Assembly (NCBI GenBank): GCA_020638795.1
Contig: JACKHW010000007.1
Coordinates: 1 to 64,000, forward strand
DNA: 64,000 nucleotides
Origin: Planctomycetota bacterium
GTDB taxonomy: Bacteria; Planctomycetota; UBA1135; GCA-002748355
Direction: 5' to 3'
Shown here: piece after piece, positions 17,718 to 26,533 of the stretch
Layout of the letters: each line of letters begins with the position of its first letter
Position numbering within the stretch: position 1 is the stretch's first letter
Position numbers and translations under genes: made by a program
Notes under the pieces: model-generated
What the model saw: only the letters and a program-made list of their open reading frames with translations
Told to the model about the DNA's origin: nothing
Database searches by the model: none

Positions 17718-19334
17718 TCAGTGGAGCACGGTCGCAACGTCGAAGCTCGTCGCGTCGATGCGACCGAGGGCTGAGAGCAGTCGAAACCACGCCGAGCGAT
17801 AATCGAGGCGAGCGCGCAACAGTAGAGAACGCGCGTCCTGATACTGCTGGTTCCGACGCTGGACCTCGATACGAACTCCCTCGCCGAGCCGTAGTTTGAT
17901 CTGCTCCGATTCGAGGTCGCTGCGCGCGAGCCGCGCCGATTCCGTCGCGGCTGCAATGGACTTCTTGAGTGTGGCGAGCGCGCGAAGCTCCGTGCGCACC
18001 GCTTTTTCGATATCGACGCGCGTCACTTGGCGCGCACGCTCGCTGCGCTCGACTTCGAGCATCGCCTTGGTACGTCGCCCCTTCGCCGCCTTGTTACCGA
18101 GCGGCAGCACGAAGTTGACGCTGACGGAGTACTCGGGATAGATCGACTCGTAGATGTCGCGTTGGAACGCGTGGTAATCGTCACGCTGAGCTGCCGTGCG
18201 ATACGACGCATTGAGGTCGAGTTGCGGTAACGCGTCTTGCTCCGCCTTGCGGAAGAGGTACTCGGCCGCTTCGACGCGCTGTTGCTGCGCCTTCAAGTCC
18301 GGCCGTGACGCGCGCGCGATCTCCAGTGCATCTTCGATCGTCGGCAGGGTGAACTCCGGATCTTGCTCCCCGAGAACGTCCGTCGGCACGATGACGAAGT
18401 CCCATGCACCATCCTCGCGGAACGGCAACACGAGCCGGCGCAGGTCGTCCTCACCGTCGAGGATCGAATTCTCGGCACGGATGAGTTCTTCTTCTTGCTT
18501 CGCGACCTCGGCCTGATCGGCGACTCGATCTCGCGGCGCGAGTTCGCCGAGGCGGATCTTCTGCTCCGTGTTGGCGAGCTGCTCGCGGCTGAGTTCGAGC
18601 GACTGGTACCGCACGACGTAATCTTCGCGACGGAACACCAGTTCGAAGTACGCGGCCGAAATCGCCTCGAGAATCTCCTGACGCCGCCGCTCGTGGTCAT
18701 CGATCCGCGCCAGCTCTTCGAGCCGCGCCGCCTCGAACTCGGCGAGGTTCGAGTCGCCCCAGGCTCCCCGCAAGAGAGGTTGCGACGCGCTCAACGTCAA
18801 ATCGCCCGTGAAGAACGTCGTCGGAAAGCTGAACGAACTCGCCACGCGCTGATCGACGTACCGCGGTTGAAACGAGACCTCGAGCGAACCGCCGGTCACG
18901 AACGTCTTGCGCACGCCGATGTTGCCGCCGTAGTTCTTGCTCGTCGAACTCGGCTGGAACGCGTTGCGCGGCGGAGACTTCGTCCGGCGCCAGTCGAGCG
19001 TCGTGAAGAACTCGGGCTCGAAGAACGCGTCCGCGATCGCGATGTCTTCGGCAGCCAGGAGCTTTTGCAGTCGGTCGAGCGCGAGGTCGAGGTTGCCTCG
19101 ATCCCCGAGGGCAAAACAATCACCGAGCGTGAGCTCGAGACGCCGACCGCTCCGCTGATCCGTCGGAATCGCAGGCCGTTGCGTCTCGTCCTGATCCGAA
19201 GTCGGATCACTCTTGATCGGAGGTGTCTCCGGTTGCTCCTGCGCGCTACTGGGGGCTACGAAGCCGAGCGACGCAAAGAGAGCAGTCACCAAGATCCGCT
19301 GCGAGCGGTACCACGTCATGCCAGCCTTCCTCAT
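17718..19334 (-). CDS. TolC-family outer membrane protein
   Basis: A 538-residue protein of the outer membrane efflux (TolC) family. It has a signal peptide ending near PSSAQ, then long heptad-rich helices with the two-fold repeat typical of TolC. Examples are LEAARLEELARIDDHERRRQ, ELSREQLANTEQKIRLGELA and, in the second half, ARSDLESEQIKLRLGEGVRI. The motif IRLGELAPRDRVADQAEVA, with its counterpart LRLGEGVRIEVQRRNQQYQD, is characteristic. It should form a trimeric outer-membrane tunnel for a type I secretion or efflux system. No inner-membrane pump or adaptor gene lies beside it, so the partner is encoded elsewhere. Confidence 0.85.
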   Translation of the reverse strand: MRKAGMTWYRSQRILVTALFASLGFVAPSSAQEQPETPPIKSDPTSDQDETQRPAIPTDQRSGRRLELTLGDCFALGDRGNLDLALDRLQKLLAAEDIAIADAFFEPEFFTTLDWRRTKSPPRNAFQPSSTSKNYGGNIGVRKTFVTGGSLEVSFQPRYVDQRVASSFSFPTTFFTGDLTLSASQPLLRGAWGDSNLAEFEAARLEELARIDDHERRRQEILEAISAAYFELVFRREDYVVRYQSLELSREQLANTEQKIRLGELAPRDRVADQAEVAKQEEELIRAENSILDGEDDLRRLVLPFREDGAWDFVIVPTDVLGEQDPEFTLPTIEDALEIARASRPDLKAQQQRVEAAEYLFRKAEQDALPQLDLNASYRTAAQRDDYHAFQRDIYESIYPEYSVSVNFVLPLGNKAAKGRRTKAMLEVERSERARQVTRVDIEKAVRTELRALATLKKSIAAATESARLARSDLESEQIKLRLGEGVRIEVQRRNQQYQDARSLLLRARLDYRSAWFRLLSALGRIDATSFDVATVLH

Positions 19335-19425
19335 GCGAAGCGCCGAGGATACGCCTCACGATCAGGCGAACCCAGTGTCCTGAGTCGCAAAGTCGCGCAT
19401 GGTAACACCGCGGTACGGGGTGCGC

Positions 19426-20892
19426 TCAATCGCTCGGGACCGGCTCCGTCCACAGTAGTTGGACCAGGAGCAGTCCGGCGCGTTCGCGGGCGGTTTCTTC
19501 GTCGTAGTTGGCGATGACGTAGCGCAAAGCCTGATTGAAACGTGCCCAACCGACGCCGGGGAAGACGCCCCAGGCAAGGTCGAGGAGGGCCCGCACATCG
19601 CGGCCGAAGCGGTCAGGGTGGATGCGGTACGCTTGCAACGAACGTCGCAGAGCGAGGCGTTGGTTGCCACTCGCGAACGCGACGAGCATCGCGGCGCGTG
19701 CGGCGGCGCCGGCGGAGCCTTCGACCATGCTGCGCTCTCGTAGCACGTCGTGCAGGAGGCCGCGGAGCCGTTGCACGTCGCCTGGCTCCGCGCCCAGTGC
19801 CGGAGCGACCCGGAGCAACATCCCCGCGTCGGCGACCGCGCCGTTCGGCGCGTCGATCCGACCGAGCCACGGACCGACCGACACGACGCGCGGCTCGGCG
19901 AGCGCGAATGGACGCGGCATGCGATCCCTGAAGACGAGATCCAGCGGAACGGCACGCTCTGGATAGACAGGCTTCGGCGCAACCGCGTCGAAGGCTTCGA
20001 GTTCTTCGTCCACGAGACGCGCGATCTCGCGCCCCACACGCTCCAGCCGACCTTCGTCCGACAAGACACGCTCGTCACCCGCAACGAGAGCGGCTTCGAG
20101 GCAAGGCACGAGCGCCGTCGCGAGTTCGGCCCCACGCAGACCTGGCAGACTTCGCTCCAGAAACGTGATGCCCCGCCGCACCGCGGCTTGTTGCGGCCCG
20201 CGCAAACGCGTCGATCCCGATCCGAGCAGCGCACGCACACCGAGGGCGAACGCCTCGACATCCGCGTAGTCGACGAACGGCTCGTTTCGCGACGCCCGTA
20301 CGAGCACGTCCGCCGCGACGTCCGACGCGAGTGCTTCGATGCGGCGACGCGTCCGTTCGTCCGCTCCGCCGATCTTGAGCAGGCGTCGACGCAGTTCGAC
20401 CTTGCCCCGCTCGTCCCAGAGCCGGCGCAATCGCGTCAGATCGTTCTCACTCTCGAGCCATAGAAGTCGCGCATCGATCGCCTGCGGCTCCCAAAGCGGT
20501 GCAGCGTCGTTCTCGACAGGACTCGGCACGGCTGCCGCGACGCGTCCCTCGAGGTCGAGGCGGGCCGACTTGTCTCGAATCCGCTGCTGCAGCGTCGCCG
20601 CGATCTGAAAGGTGACGAGTCCGAGCACGACGAGCACGAACGCGGCCACGAGCCAGCGTGCGAGTCGGGAGTACCGCAGAGAGGTGAGGATCCGGACCCG
20701 AATACTGTCGCTCCACTCCCGCAGCGTGCGCGGCGCCAGTGTTCTCGCCGAGATTTCCTCGAGGCGCGCGCGCTTCAGCACACGGGCACGAAGCATGACT
20801 CCGAACTCCCGACGCGGAGACGGAGCGGCTTCGTCCAACGACCGCATGCGGTCGAGGAAGTCCGTGTCGTCGCGATCATCGAACGTGGTCAT
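19426..20892 (-). CDS. Single-pass membrane protein downstream of an ECF sigma factor
   Basis: A 488-residue protein I do not recognise. Residues 1-85 are charged and predicted cytoplasmic. One transmembrane helix, ARWLVAAFVLVVLGLVTFQI, lies at about 78-100. A large helical Arg/Leu/Ala-rich domain follows outside the membrane. It starts 41 bases after the stop of the ECF sigma gene, the usual position for an anti-sigma factor, and has the cytoplasmic-TM-external layout of one. I see no zinc-binding HxxxCxxC motif, so an anti-sigma role is inferred from position alone. Confidence 0.6.
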   Translation of the reverse strand: MTTFDDRDDTDFLDRMRSLDEAAPSPRREFGVMLRARVLKRARLEEISARTLAPRTLREWSDSIRVRILTSLRYSRLARWLVAAFVLVVLGLVTFQIAATLQQRIRDKSARLDLEGRVAAAVPSPVENDAAPLWEPQAIDARLLWLESENDLTRLRRLWDERGKVELRRRLLKIGGADERTRRRIEALASDVAADVLVRASRNEPFVDYADVEAFALGVRALLGSGSTRLRGPQQAAVRRGITFLERSLPGLRGAELATALVPCLEAALVAGDERVLSDEGRLERVGREIARLVDEELEAFDAVAPKPVYPERAVPLDLVFRDRMPRPFALAEPRVVSVGPWLGRIDAPNGAVADAGMLLRVAPALGAEPGDVQRLRGLLHDVLRERSMVEGSAGAAARAAMLVAFASGNQRLALRRSLQAYRIHPDRFGRDVRALLDLAWGVFPGVGWARFNQALRYVIANYDEETARERAGLLLVQLLWTEPVPSD

Positions 20893-20933
20893 GGATGTGC
20901 AGTCGCTAGAAACACTCGGGAAGTCGTGCGGGC

Positions 20934-21677
20934 TCAGGCCCGAAAACGAAGACGTCGAACCGAGCCGGGTGGATGGCGTCCTTGACGCGGCACCGACTCT
21001 TCGTCCTCGCCCTCGTCCTGCAGCAGCTCTTTCAGTGCGCGCGTCGCGTTGTGCATACGGGACTTGACGGTGCCGACCGGGATGTCGAGTAGCTCGCCGA
21101 TTTCGGGGTACGGCAGATTCTGATACACGGCGAGTTCGAACACGAGTCGGTGCGGAAGCGTCAATCGTTCGAGCGCCTGTCGCAAGCGCTGCTTCTCTTG
21201 GTCCTCTTCGAGCGCCTCACGCGGGTCGTGCTGTGGAGCCGCGACTCGGTCGACGATCGCGACGTCCTCGTCACGTTCGCAGCCCTCCAGACTGAAGAGC
21301 GTCGGACGTGGGCGCATCTGGCGCCAATGATCGATCCAACGGTTGGTCGCGATCCGATACAGGAAGGTGGAGAGCTTCCCGCGCGACTCGTAGCGGTGTG
21401 CGGTGCGATAGACCTTGAGGAAGACGTCCTGGACGAAGTCCTCGGCGCGGCCCTGATCCCAGCAGAGGCGATAGAAGAACCGCCACAACGGCGCCTCGTA
21501 CCTCCCCACGATCCGGTCGAAGGCGCCTTTCTCCCCACGCTGGAAGTCGAGCAGGAGGTCACGATCGAGCAAGTCGGCCGCCTCGAAGTCGGACAATTGC
21601 CCGTGGGCCTCGTCGGAGCGCTCGCATTCGTCCTCGACGGGGGGGTCGCTCGGTGGCCGTTTCGCGCTGTCGTCCAT
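20934..21677 (-). CDS. ECF-type RNA polymerase sigma factor
   Basis: Sigma-70 family, extracytoplasmic-function type, which directs RNA polymerase to a specific promoter set. Region 2 is clear: FDRIVGRYEAPLWRFFYRL, then AEDFVQDVFLKVYR and the -10-recognition stretch LSTFLYRIATNRWIDHWRQ. Region 4 reads LPHRLVFELAVYQNLPYPEI followed by GTVKSRMHNATRALKELL, a helix-turn-helix. I start at the ATG at 21677 because GGAG lies eight bases upstream. An ATG at 21689 has its purine stretch too close, and a longer frame to 21779 lacks support. An acidic N-terminal extension (about 40 residues) and a basic tail flank the conserved core. A membrane protein gene follows 41 bases downstream. Confidence 0.9.
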   Translation of the reverse strand: MDDSAKRPPSDPPVEDECERSDEAHGQLSDFEAADLLDRDLLLDFQRGEKGAFDRIVGRYEAPLWRFFYRLCWDQGRAEDFVQDVFLKVYRTAHRYESRGKLSTFLYRIATNRWIDHWRQMRPRPTLFSLEGCERDEDVAIVDRVAAPQHDPREALEEDQEKQRLRQALERLTLPHRLVFELAVYQNLPYPEIGELLDIPVGTVKSRMHNATRALKELLQDEGEDEESVPRQGRHPPGSVRRLRFRA

Positions 21678-21803
21678 GCCCGTCTCCATTCCTCGCCGCA
21701 GCACGAGGTTACACGAGTTCGATCGACCTGCGGACTCTGCGAACCCGAGACCACAGGCCGGATTTCGGGGACTCGGCATCGAACGGCGGGTTCGACCAGC
21801 GGT

Positions 21804-23225
21804 TCACGAATCGCCTTCCGAATCGGCCTCGATCTCCGGTTCTCTTTGGGGACGACCACGGATCAACGTGAGTTCACGGCTCTCGGGACCGACATGACGC
21901 AGCGAGACTCGGTGAAACTGCGGTGGGATCGGAGTTTCCAGACGATCGGCCCACTCGATCGCGATCACGAACCCGTCGCGCGCATAGGCTTCGCCGCCAT
22001 CGGCCAGGAAGTCGCGGCTGCGCGCCGCAAAGTAGGCATCCAAGTGCAACAGCGGCTTCGGACCGGGGTGCTCGATCATCAGAAGATAGGTCGGACTGCG
22101 CACTTCGGCGGGGTCATCGACCCCGAGGCCCTCGGCGATGCCGCGCACGAACACGGTCTTGCCGGCGCCGAGCTCCCCTTCGAGGATGACGCCGTCCCCC
22201 GGCTCGAGCTCGGCGCCGAGTCGACGCCCGAGCTCCTGCGTCTCGCTCTCGGAGTGCGTCACGAAGCGGCGGGACGAGCCCGATGGGCCCAGCAATGGTT
22301 CGAACTCGTGCACGTATCCCTCGGGCTCGCGGGTCACGACGTTCCCACCCGCGTCGCGGAGACGGATGCCCGGTCCCTCGTCGACGACGCCGATGCGCAC
22401 CGCAGTCGCGAGAACGGGGTCCGCCTCTGCCTGCAGCCTGGTCGCATCGTCCTCGGAGAGGGCGAACAGCAGTTCGTAATCCTCGCCATCCGTGAGGGCC
22501 GCTTCGAGCGGATCGCTTCCGAGCATGGCATCGTCATGGATCGGGACGGCGCATTCATCGAGCAAGACTCCGAAGGACGTGCTCGAGGATAGGCGACTCG
22601 CCTCCAGCAGACGACCGAGATCGAGAAGTAGGCCATCCGACAGATCGATCATCGCGGTGACGTCGTATCGCGTCACGAGCTGCCTGGCGAACTCGAGGCG
22701 CGGTTCGAAACGTAGGTGCCGGCCACGCACGAGACTTCCGCCGAGAGGGCCCGACACGAAGAGCACGTGACGGGCCGCGAGGCCACCGCGAGACACGGGG
22801 CGACGAACCGCGCATCCGAGTGCAACGAGCGAGAACACGCTCGGCCCCGCGACGGACGAGAGGTCACCACCGACCCAGCGAGCTCCACGCGCGCGGACGA
22901 AGCCATCGACGGCGCGATACAACTCGCGGCGTGCATCCTGCGTCCACGCGCCATCACGGAACGCGAACGTCGCCAGCACGAACTTCGGCCACGCCCCCAT
23001 GGCGGCAAGGTCCGAGAAGTTGCGGTGGACGAGCTTGCGCGCGACATCCGAAACGGTCGCGCCCACCTCGTAGTGGCGCCCTTCGACGAGCGCGTCGGTC
23101 GTCGCCAAGAGTGGCTTGCCGGCGGGGAGGAGCGCGCAATCGTCCCCAGGGCCGAGCAGGGACCCAGGATCGCTCGCATCACCGAGCAACGTCGCGAGAA
23201 AACGGTGGTCGTCGAGTTCCGACAT
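21804..23225 (-). CDS. thiL: ThiL-TsaE fusion: thiamine-phosphate kinase plus tRNA t6A ATPase
   Basis: A 473-residue fusion of two normally separate proteins. Residues 1-315 are ThiL, which phosphorylates thiamine phosphate to thiamine diphosphate: GPGDDC (25-30), HRNFSDLAAMGA (67-78), DLSDGL (194-199) and GEDYELLF (247-254). Residues 320-460 are TsaE, the ATPase needed for the universal tRNA N6-threonylcarbamoyladenosine modification: Walker A GELGAGKT (350-357), SPTYLL (377-382), HLDAYF (394-399) and a later IEWADR. Both parts look intact. The gene starts 6 bases after the signal-peptidase-like gene, which itself follows thiE, so thiamine synthesis clusters here. TsaE usually stands near tsaB/tsaD, not in a thi operon. 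Confidence 0.88.
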   Translation of the reverse strand: MSELDDHRFLATLLGDASDPGSLLGPGDDCALLPAGKPLLATTDALVEGRHYEVGATVSDVARKLVHRNFSDLAAMGAWPKFVLATFAFRDGAWTQDARRELYRAVDGFVRARGARWVGGDLSSVAGPSVFSLVALGCAVRRPVSRGGLAARHVLFVSGPLGGSLVRGRHLRFEPRLEFARQLVTRYDVTAMIDLSDGLLLDLGRLLEASRLSSSTSFGVLLDECAVPIHDDAMLGSDPLEAALTDGEDYELLFALSEDDATRLQAEADPVLATAVRIGVVDEGPGIRLRDAGGNVVTREPEGYVHEFEPLLGPSGSSRRFVTHSESETQELGRRLGAELEPGDGVILEGELGAGKTVFVRGIAEGLGVDDPAEVRSPTYLLMIEHPGPKPLLHLDAYFAARSRDFLADGGEAYARDGFVIAIEWADRLETPIPPQFHRVSLRHVGPESRELTLIRGRPQREPEIEADSEGDS

Positions 23226-23231
23226 CGCGCC

Positions 23232-23744
23232 TCAGAGCCGCACGAGCACGCGGTAGACGATGGCTTCGCGCTCGACGATGCCGAGAGACGTCGAGTCGGG
23301 CAACCCGGTCCCGGGTCGATCCGCGAGCAGAACGTATTCACCAGGCGCGAGCACGACGTTCGATAGTTTCTGAGGAAACGTGACCTCCGGTGGAAACACG
23401 CGTCCCCCGTCGTCGTCCTCACGTCGCCAGCGCGCATCGGCATCGACGAAGAACCGATCCCCTGGAACGCCGACGACCCGCGCGAACAGTGTGGCGCCGC
23501 GATACTCCCACCACACGATCGCGTCCCGCGGCACCGCGTGCGACGGGGACACGTCGACGATGAATCGAGCGCGCGTCGTATCCGCGTACATCGCGCTGAG
23601 CGCCGGTGTCTCGATCGTCGTCATGCGGTAGCGCCGGAAGAGCCCGAAATAGAGCGCGACGGCCAACACGACGAAGAGCAGCCAATGGATGCGCCTCGGG
23701 AGTCGTGTCTTCCAGTCCGACGTCCGCTGCGAAGAACGGTTCAC
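23232..23744 (-). CDS. Signal peptidase I-like protein lacking the catalytic lysine
   Basis: About 170 residues with one transmembrane helix (residues 20-36) and a periplasmic domain resembling S26 signal peptidases. RVVGVPGD (89-96) matches box D. YVLLADRPGTGLPDST followed by LGIVEREAIVYRV matches box E and the C-terminal strand. ALSAMY (48-53) lies where the catalytic serine would be. The general-base lysine that normally precedes RVVGLPGD is alanine (residue 88), and box E lacks GDN. It may be an inactive homologue or have changed chemistry. I place the start at the GTG at 23744, seven bases past the thiE stop. A longer frame to 23894 would lie almost wholly inside thiE. Confidence 0.7.
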   Translation of the reverse strand: MNRSSQRTSDWKTRLPRRIHWLLFVVLAVALYFGLFRRYRMTTIETPALSAMYADTTRARFIVDVSPSHAVPRDAIVWWEYRGATLFARVVGVPGDRFFVDADARWRREDDDGGRVFPPEVTFPQKLSNVVLAPGEYVLLADRPGTGLPDSTSLGIVEREAIVYRVLVRL

Positions 23745-23751
23745 GAGATCG

Positions 23752-24387
23752 TCAACGGCGCAGGGCCTCGTCGAGTTCGGTCGCCATCGACTTCGGATCT
23801 TCGGCTTCGGCCAGGACACTGCTGACCGCGATGCCGTGCACCCCCTGATCGACGACCTCGCATACGCTCGCGGGACGGATCCCGCCGAGCGCAAAGACCG
23901 GCAGTCGCGTGCGGCGTGCCAGCTTTTCGAGGCCGACCAGACCGAGCGGAGGCGCTGGAGGCATGCCTCGCTTCCGAACGGGGAACACGGGCGACACGAT
24001 CACGAAGTCCGCACCGCCCTCTTCAGCCTCCGCGAGCTGCCGATCGTCGTGCACCGACGCGCCGACCCAGCGCTCAGGACCGACCAGAGCACGTGCGCTC
24101 GCAACCGGGATCGACCCGTGACCGATCTGCACGCCATCGAGATCGGTCGCGAGACAAACGTCGACGCGATCGTTGATCAAGACGAGCCCGTCACCTCGGG
24201 GAAGAATCGCGCGCAACCGCGGAGCGAACATCGCGAGGCTGCGGGCAAACGAGGATTTTTCCCTGAGTTGGAAGGCTCGCAAGCCGCCCGCGACCGCTGC
24301 CCGAAGTCGACGCAGCAGATCGTCACCGAGCCCGACTCCCGGACTGATCCAAAGAAGTCGTGGCAGATCGCGAGGCACCTCAGGCAT
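23752..24387 (-). CDS. thiE: Thiamine-phosphate synthase ThiE
   Basis: TIM-barrel enzyme that joins the hydroxymethylpyrimidine pyrophosphate and thiazole phosphate halves to give thiamine phosphate, the substrate of ThiL encoded two genes downstream. Recognisable elements are FQLREKS, LINDRVDVCLATDLDGVQIG, GASVHD, FVIVSPVFPVRKRG and FALGGI, in the expected order. From the ATG at 24387 it has 211 residues, the usual length. The start overlaps the 3' end of the helicase-partner gene by 8 bases. A longer frame running into that gene is rejected. I see no TPP riboswitch in front, as expected for a gene embedded in an operon. Confidence 0.85.
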   Translation of the reverse strand: MPEVPRDLPRLLWISPGVGLGDDLLRRLRAAVAGGLRAFQLREKSSFARSLAMFAPRLRAILPRGDGLVLINDRVDVCLATDLDGVQIGHGSIPVASARALVGPERWVGASVHDDRQLAEAEEGGADFVIVSPVFPVRKRGMPPAPPLGLVGLEKLARRTRLPVFALGGIRPASVCEVVDQGVHGIAVSSVLAEAEDPKSMATELDEALRR

Positions 24388-26533
24388 CACTCTTGCTCTC
24401 GCTGTCGCCCTCGCTGTTTCTCTCGCCCTCGTCCGTGTCGTGCCCCGACAGTTCGAGGAAGAACCCGAGATCGCGAAGCAGCGAGCGAAACTCGGCAGGA
24501 CCGAGTCCATCCCCGAGGCGTAGGTCCTGTTCGCTTCCGGTGCACACTTCACGCACGCGCTTGTGTGCCAGGACGCGGGTCAGGAGTTCGGACTTGGGCG
24601 CGACGATGCGACCGCCCTTGGTCAGCCTCAGCGCTCCGGCGCGTGCCGCCCAATCCTCGAGACTGAACCGCACGTTCTGCGGCAACGGCGTGCGGCAACG
24701 CAGCGTCAGGACCTCGAGAATCTGCCCGAGGCCCATTCCGTCCGCGAGGGCCGATCGAAGCGTTTCCTCACTCAGGACGAACCGATACAGGCGATCGGAC
24801 GACGTACGCTTGGCGAATCGATCGAGAACATGGACGAGTGGCCACACGTCGCTGTCCGGGAACAGGAGGATTTCGAAGTCCGGATTGACGACCAACGTCG
24901 AACGCGCGCCTTCGGCGGCTTGCGCCGGACTTCCCTGGAGCAGCGTCGCACCGATGCGCGACAAACGCAGCGCGGTCGGATGCCCGTTGTCGAAGCCGAG
25001 GTCGACGATCCCGAGGGGATGGAGGCGCTTCCTGACCCAATCGAAGAGGTGCCAGGCGAGCTTCTTGAGGTCTTCGCGCACGACGTGTCGACCCGCGCTG
25101 CGTTCGCGTTCGACGTGCTCGCGCACGCCGAGCTCGTTCATCTGGACGACATACGCGTTGCGTGCGAGGAAGGGCACGTGCATCGCGTCGTACCAGTGCT
25201 CGGGTTCGAGTCGGCGCAGGAGTCGGACGACGATGCGCCGTAGCCGTCGCTGGTGGAACGGATCTCCACATCCGCCGTGCACGTCCTCGATCGCGAATGC
25301 GAGCAAATCGCGTAGCTTGTCCTCGAGACCCTGTTCCTCGAACGTTCGACCTGCCTCGCTGAGTCGAAGCGTCCGTTCGCCCGTCGCGTCGATCAGGCCG
25401 TGCTTGCGGGCGAAGCGATCCACGAAATCGAACACCGCATCGACGTCATCGGCGCTCGCGTCGTCCGCGACGAGCTGCGCGAGCATGCGCTTCTTGGTCG
25501 CTTGGAAGATCTCGCCACGCACGGTGAAGCGCACGCCGTTCTCGTCGACGTAGCGCAAGAAGCGCATCAGGTTCGTTGCGAGGTCGACGCCGGCCACGCG
25601 TTCGGTCGCCGGTGTCATGACGTGTCGTATCGCGAGCTCACGCAACCGTACGAGCGTGACGTCCTGAAACACGACGAGCGAGACATCGCCGCCCTGGATG
25701 CCGTAACGCGCGAGATCGAGCTGCACGAAACGGCCGACGAGCGCATCGGTGAGCGCCTTGCCGGACTCCTCGGAGTCGAAGAGACTCGCGTCGCCGTGTG
25801 TCTCGAGCCAGACGCTGCGCGGAAGGAACCCACCGAAGCGTCGCGTCGCGACATCGACGAGCTCGCGGAGTTCCGGCGCGAGGCGGCCGATGCGCTTCTC
25901 GATAGCGACCGGTTGCAAGAACAGCTTGTAGGCCTGGCGCGCGTGTTGCTTGGCTCGATCTTGTGATCCGCCTTGCGCGGCATTCGCGAAGTGCCGCTCT
26001 TCGAGCCACCCCTTGAGCGTCAACCCACTCGCGTCCTCGAGCGTGGGTACCTCGAGCGGGCACGCATCGTTATCGTGACGCTCACGGCCATCGCGGCGTG
26101 AGGACGGCTCCTCGGATCCGTCACCATGCCCGTTCGTCGCGACGCGTCGCAGGATCGACGCGATTTCGTCCGGAAGCGCGAGAAGCGGTTGTCCATCGCG
26201 TTCGACACGGTTGTCGGCGACGCGAAACAGAAAGCCCCGCCGTTCGAGTTCCTCGACCTCTTGCTCGACCTCGTACGCCGACCGCGACGCTCGTGACGTC
26301 ACGAACTCCTGGAACGGGACGCAATGATCGTCGCGTCCGAGGATGCGACGCAACAGCATCCGCGACAGGTCCGGAAGCAGATCGAAGCGCGAGCGCAGCT
26401 CACTCTCGTCGCACATCCGATCATGGAGCGGCGCGGTGGCGCCGTTGACCGTCACGTTCCACTCGCGTTGCAGCGCGTGACGCTCGTCCTCGCCCAAGAA
26501 CGACAGCAATGTCGAGAGCTGATATCCGACCAT
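24380..26533 (-). CDS. XPB/Ssl2-like helicase-associated protein
   Basis: A 717-residue protein resembling the helicase-associated partner found with bacterial XPB-type helicases. Its C-terminal half carries the XPB-family conserved domain: TLVVNPDFEILLFPDSDVW, LYRFVLSEETLRSALADG, and TPLPQNVRFSLEDWAARAG. No Walker motifs are visible. The N-terminal 400 residues are mostly helical, with winged-helix-like stretches. Its ATG overlaps the stop of the helicase gene as TGATG, so the two are translationally coupled and probably work together, possibly in DNA repair or transcription-coupled remodelling. The function is inferred. Confidence 0.78.
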   Translation of the reverse strand: MVGYQLSTLLSFLGEDERHALQREWNVTVNGATAPLHDRMCDESELRSRFDLLPDLSRMLLRRILGRDDHCVPFQEFVTSRASRSAYEVEQEVEELERRGFLFRVADNRVERDGQPLLALPDEIASILRRVATNGHGDGSEEPSSRRDGRERHDNDACPLEVPTLEDASGLTLKGWLEERHFANAAQGGSQDRAKQHARQAYKLFLQPVAIEKRIGRLAPELRELVDVATRRFGGFLPRSVWLETHGDASLFDSEESGKALTDALVGRFVQLDLARYGIQGGDVSLVVFQDVTLVRLRELAIRHVMTPATERVAGVDLATNLMRFLRYVDENGVRFTVRGEIFQATKKRMLAQLVADDASADDVDAVFDFVDRFARKHGLIDATGERTLRLSEAGRTFEEQGLEDKLRDLLAFAIEDVHGGCGDPFHQRRLRRIVVRLLRRLEPEHWYDAMHVPFLARNAYVVQMNELGVREHVERERSAGRHVVREDLKKLAWHLFDWVRKRLHPLGIVDLGFDNGHPTALRLSRIGATLLQGSPAQAAEGARSTLVVNPDFEILLFPDSDVWPLVHVLDRFAKRTSSDRLYRFVLSEETLRSALADGMGLGQILEVLTLRCRTPLPQNVRFSLEDWAARAGALRLTKGGRIVAPKSELLTRVLAHKRVREVCTGSEQDLRLGDGLGPAEFRSLLRDLGFFLELSGHDTDEGERNSEGDSESKSDA

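Noticed and set aside
23745..23894. Longer start for the signal-peptidase-like gene
   Set aside because: It would lie almost wholly within thiE and adds a basic leader with no membrane or family feature.
24388..24552. Longer thiE start reaching into the helicase-partner gene
   Set aside because: The extra 55 residues are RT-rich with no ThiE homology; the ATG at 24387 gives the usual length.
23750..24560. TPP riboswitch ahead of thiE
   Set aside because: thiE overlaps the upstream gene, leaving no leader, and I saw no TPP-binding consensus.
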